This document shows, piece after piece, positions 63,246-64,000 of a DNA stretch of 64,000 bases. Position 1 is the first letter of the stretch; every line of letters starts with the position of its first letter. The notes under the pieces were generated by a model. The model worked only from the letters and a program-made list of their open reading frames with translations, ran no database searches and was not told the DNA's origin. The DNA comes from an uncultured Collinsella sp. GTDB lineage: Bacteria; Actinomycetota; Coriobacteriia; Coriobacteriales; Coriobacteriaceae. The stretch covers positions 1 through 64,000 of the forward strand of contig CABSNU010000010.1 of the NCBI GenBank assembly GCA_902479135.1, in the 5' to 3' direction. The position numbers and the translations under genes were made by a program.

Positions 63246-63866
63246 TTATTCCGAGGCGTCCTCTGGTGCGGGATGTCGCTCCAGATAGTCGCCCAGCATC
63301 TTAAAGTCTTCCTCCAGCAGTTCCTGCCACGCCGGATTGCGTAGCGCTGCTGCCGGATGGAACGTGGGCATTACTACAAAATGCCCCATCTGGTGGAACC
63401 TGCCGCGCAGCTTAGTAATGCCAATCTCGGTCTTAAGCACAAAGTGCGTCGCGGGGTTGCCGAGCGTCACGATAATATCGGGCCAGATGCTTCGAATCTG
63501 CTCACGCAAAAACGGCGAGCAAGCCAGCACTTCCTCGGGACGTGGATTGCGGTTTCCCGGCGGGCGGCACTTAAGCACGTTGGCAATGTAGACGTCTTCG
63601 CGTTTGAGCCCCGCCAGCGACAAAATGCCGTTGAGGTCCTCGCCTGCCGCCCCCACAAAGGGCTCGCCCTGCAAATCCTCATTGCGGCCCGGCGCCTCAC
63701 CAATAAACATCACGCGAGCGCGGGGGTTTCCCACGCCAAACACGATATTGTGACGCGACTGGTAGAGCTGGCAGAGGTGACAATCGCCCAGAACGGCCTC
63801 AATTTCCTCGAGTGCGACCTCACGTGGTGCCTGATGGGTATGGCCGGGGATGTGCATGACGCCCAT
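63246..63866 (-). CDS. Family 4 (Fe-S) uracil-DNA glycosylase
   Basis: 206 residues. Motif 1 is FIGEAPGRNEDLQGEPFVG, and the Fe-S ligands are Cys in DCHLCQL and NVLKCRPPGNRNP plus a Cys in LACSPFL. Motif 2 is MPTFHPAAALRN. It removes uracil from DNA in base excision repair. GGAGCC precedes the ATG, which lies 10 bases after the alanine racemase stop. Confidence 0.94.
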   Translation of the reverse strand: MGVMHIPGHTHQAPREVALEEIEAVLGDCHLCQLYQSRHNIVFGVGNPRARVMFIGEAPGRNEDLQGEPFVGAAGEDLNGILSLAGLKREDVYIANVLKCRPPGNRNPRPEEVLACSPFLREQIRSIWPDIIVTLGNPATHFVLKTEIGITKLRGRFHQMGHFVVMPTFHPAAALRNPAWQELLEEDFKMLGDYLERHPAPEDASE

Positions 63867-63876
63867 AGCGGCTCCT

Positions 63877-64000
63877 ACACGTAGACCTTGTCGAGACGCA
63901 TGCCAAAGCCGCAGGCGACCTCGTAGTTAATCGTTCCGCGCAGTCGGGCCATCTCGCCCATAGTGATCTCGGCATCGCCATCGCGGCCGACAATGATCAT
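63877..64000 (-). CDS. alr: Alanine racemase, C-terminal fragment cut by the window edge
   Basis: 41 codons end in GEMARLRGTINYEVACGFGMR and then LDKVYV, the characteristic tail of Alr (TIxYEVxCGxxxRVxRVY). The PLP enzyme makes D-alanine for peptidoglycan. The rest of the gene lies beyond 64000. It would be the first gene of the alr-udg-tsaE-tsaBD run seen here. Confidence 0.8.

Overview
The window looks like a chromosomal segment of a high-GC Coriobacteriia actinobacterium, most likely a gut Collinsella. This is inferred from base composition, SD-led genes, the eno-divIC-ppx order and the mix of PTS, maltodextrin and histidine genes; no rRNA or other taxonomic marker is present. Most of it is orderly housekeeping and carbohydrate metabolism. 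What stands out is how many palindromic repeat families sit between the genes.

Layout. 1-0.7 kb: tail of an IS110-family transposase. 0.7-5.8 kb: NUDIX hydrolase, DUF4342 protein, a two-component system, a VOC protein with an orphan PTS IIB, and a membrane-anchored helical protein. 5.9-9.6 kb: tRNA-Leu with a duplicated 3' tail, ppx, divIC, eno. 9.8-13.3 kb: DUF4143 ATPase behind three 33-bp-phased repeats, then mazG, a YfcE-like phosphoesterase and a stand-alone LarC C-terminal domain. 13.7-17.7 kb: fused CydDC-like ABC exporter plus a YgbA-family protein. 17.9-26.8 kb: every histidine biosynthesis step, including a HisZ-HisG fusion. 26.9-34.9 kb: mannose-family PTS with two SIS-domain enzymes, a FrlC-like epimerase and two GntR regulators; the gene set points to uptake and deglycation of Amadori compounds (fructoselysine or glucoselysine type). 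35-39 kb: LacI regulator, murB, secreted NlpC/P60-like hydrolase. 39-50 kb: galE, malQ, glgP and a malEFGK-type ABC transporter, i.e. maltodextrin use. 49.3-52.7 kb: GntR regulator and a PTS IIC-IIB protein fused to a HAD phosphatase. 52.8-54.9 kb: polyprenyl synthase and a peptidoglycan-binding protein. 54.9-57.8 kb: tRNA-Gln, again with a duplicated tail, and a solitary JetD-like TOPRIM protein. 57.9-60.1 kb: cstA with an attenuator-like leader. 60.3-64 kb: a TsaB-RimI-TsaD triple fusion, tsaE, family-4 uracil-DNA glycosylase and the end of alr.

How it works together. Maltodextrins enter through MalEFG/K and are processed by MalQ and GlgP; a shared TTGTTTRAAC motif near malQ, malE and the PTS-HAD gene suggests common control. 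The mannose-family PTS would import and phosphorylate a glycated amino acid that the SIS enzymes split.

The most interesting unexplained structure is a roughly 79-nt conserved core inside variable but perfectly paired arms. It occurs three times (37.4, 55.5 and 60.2 kb), each time just downstream of a minus-strand gene and in the same orientation, with compensatory changes in its stems. It looks like a structured RNA or RNA-like mobile repeat. Two tRNA-tail duplications of nearly equal period, a triple hairpin array, a 180-bp palindrome and a two-copy hairpin family add to it.
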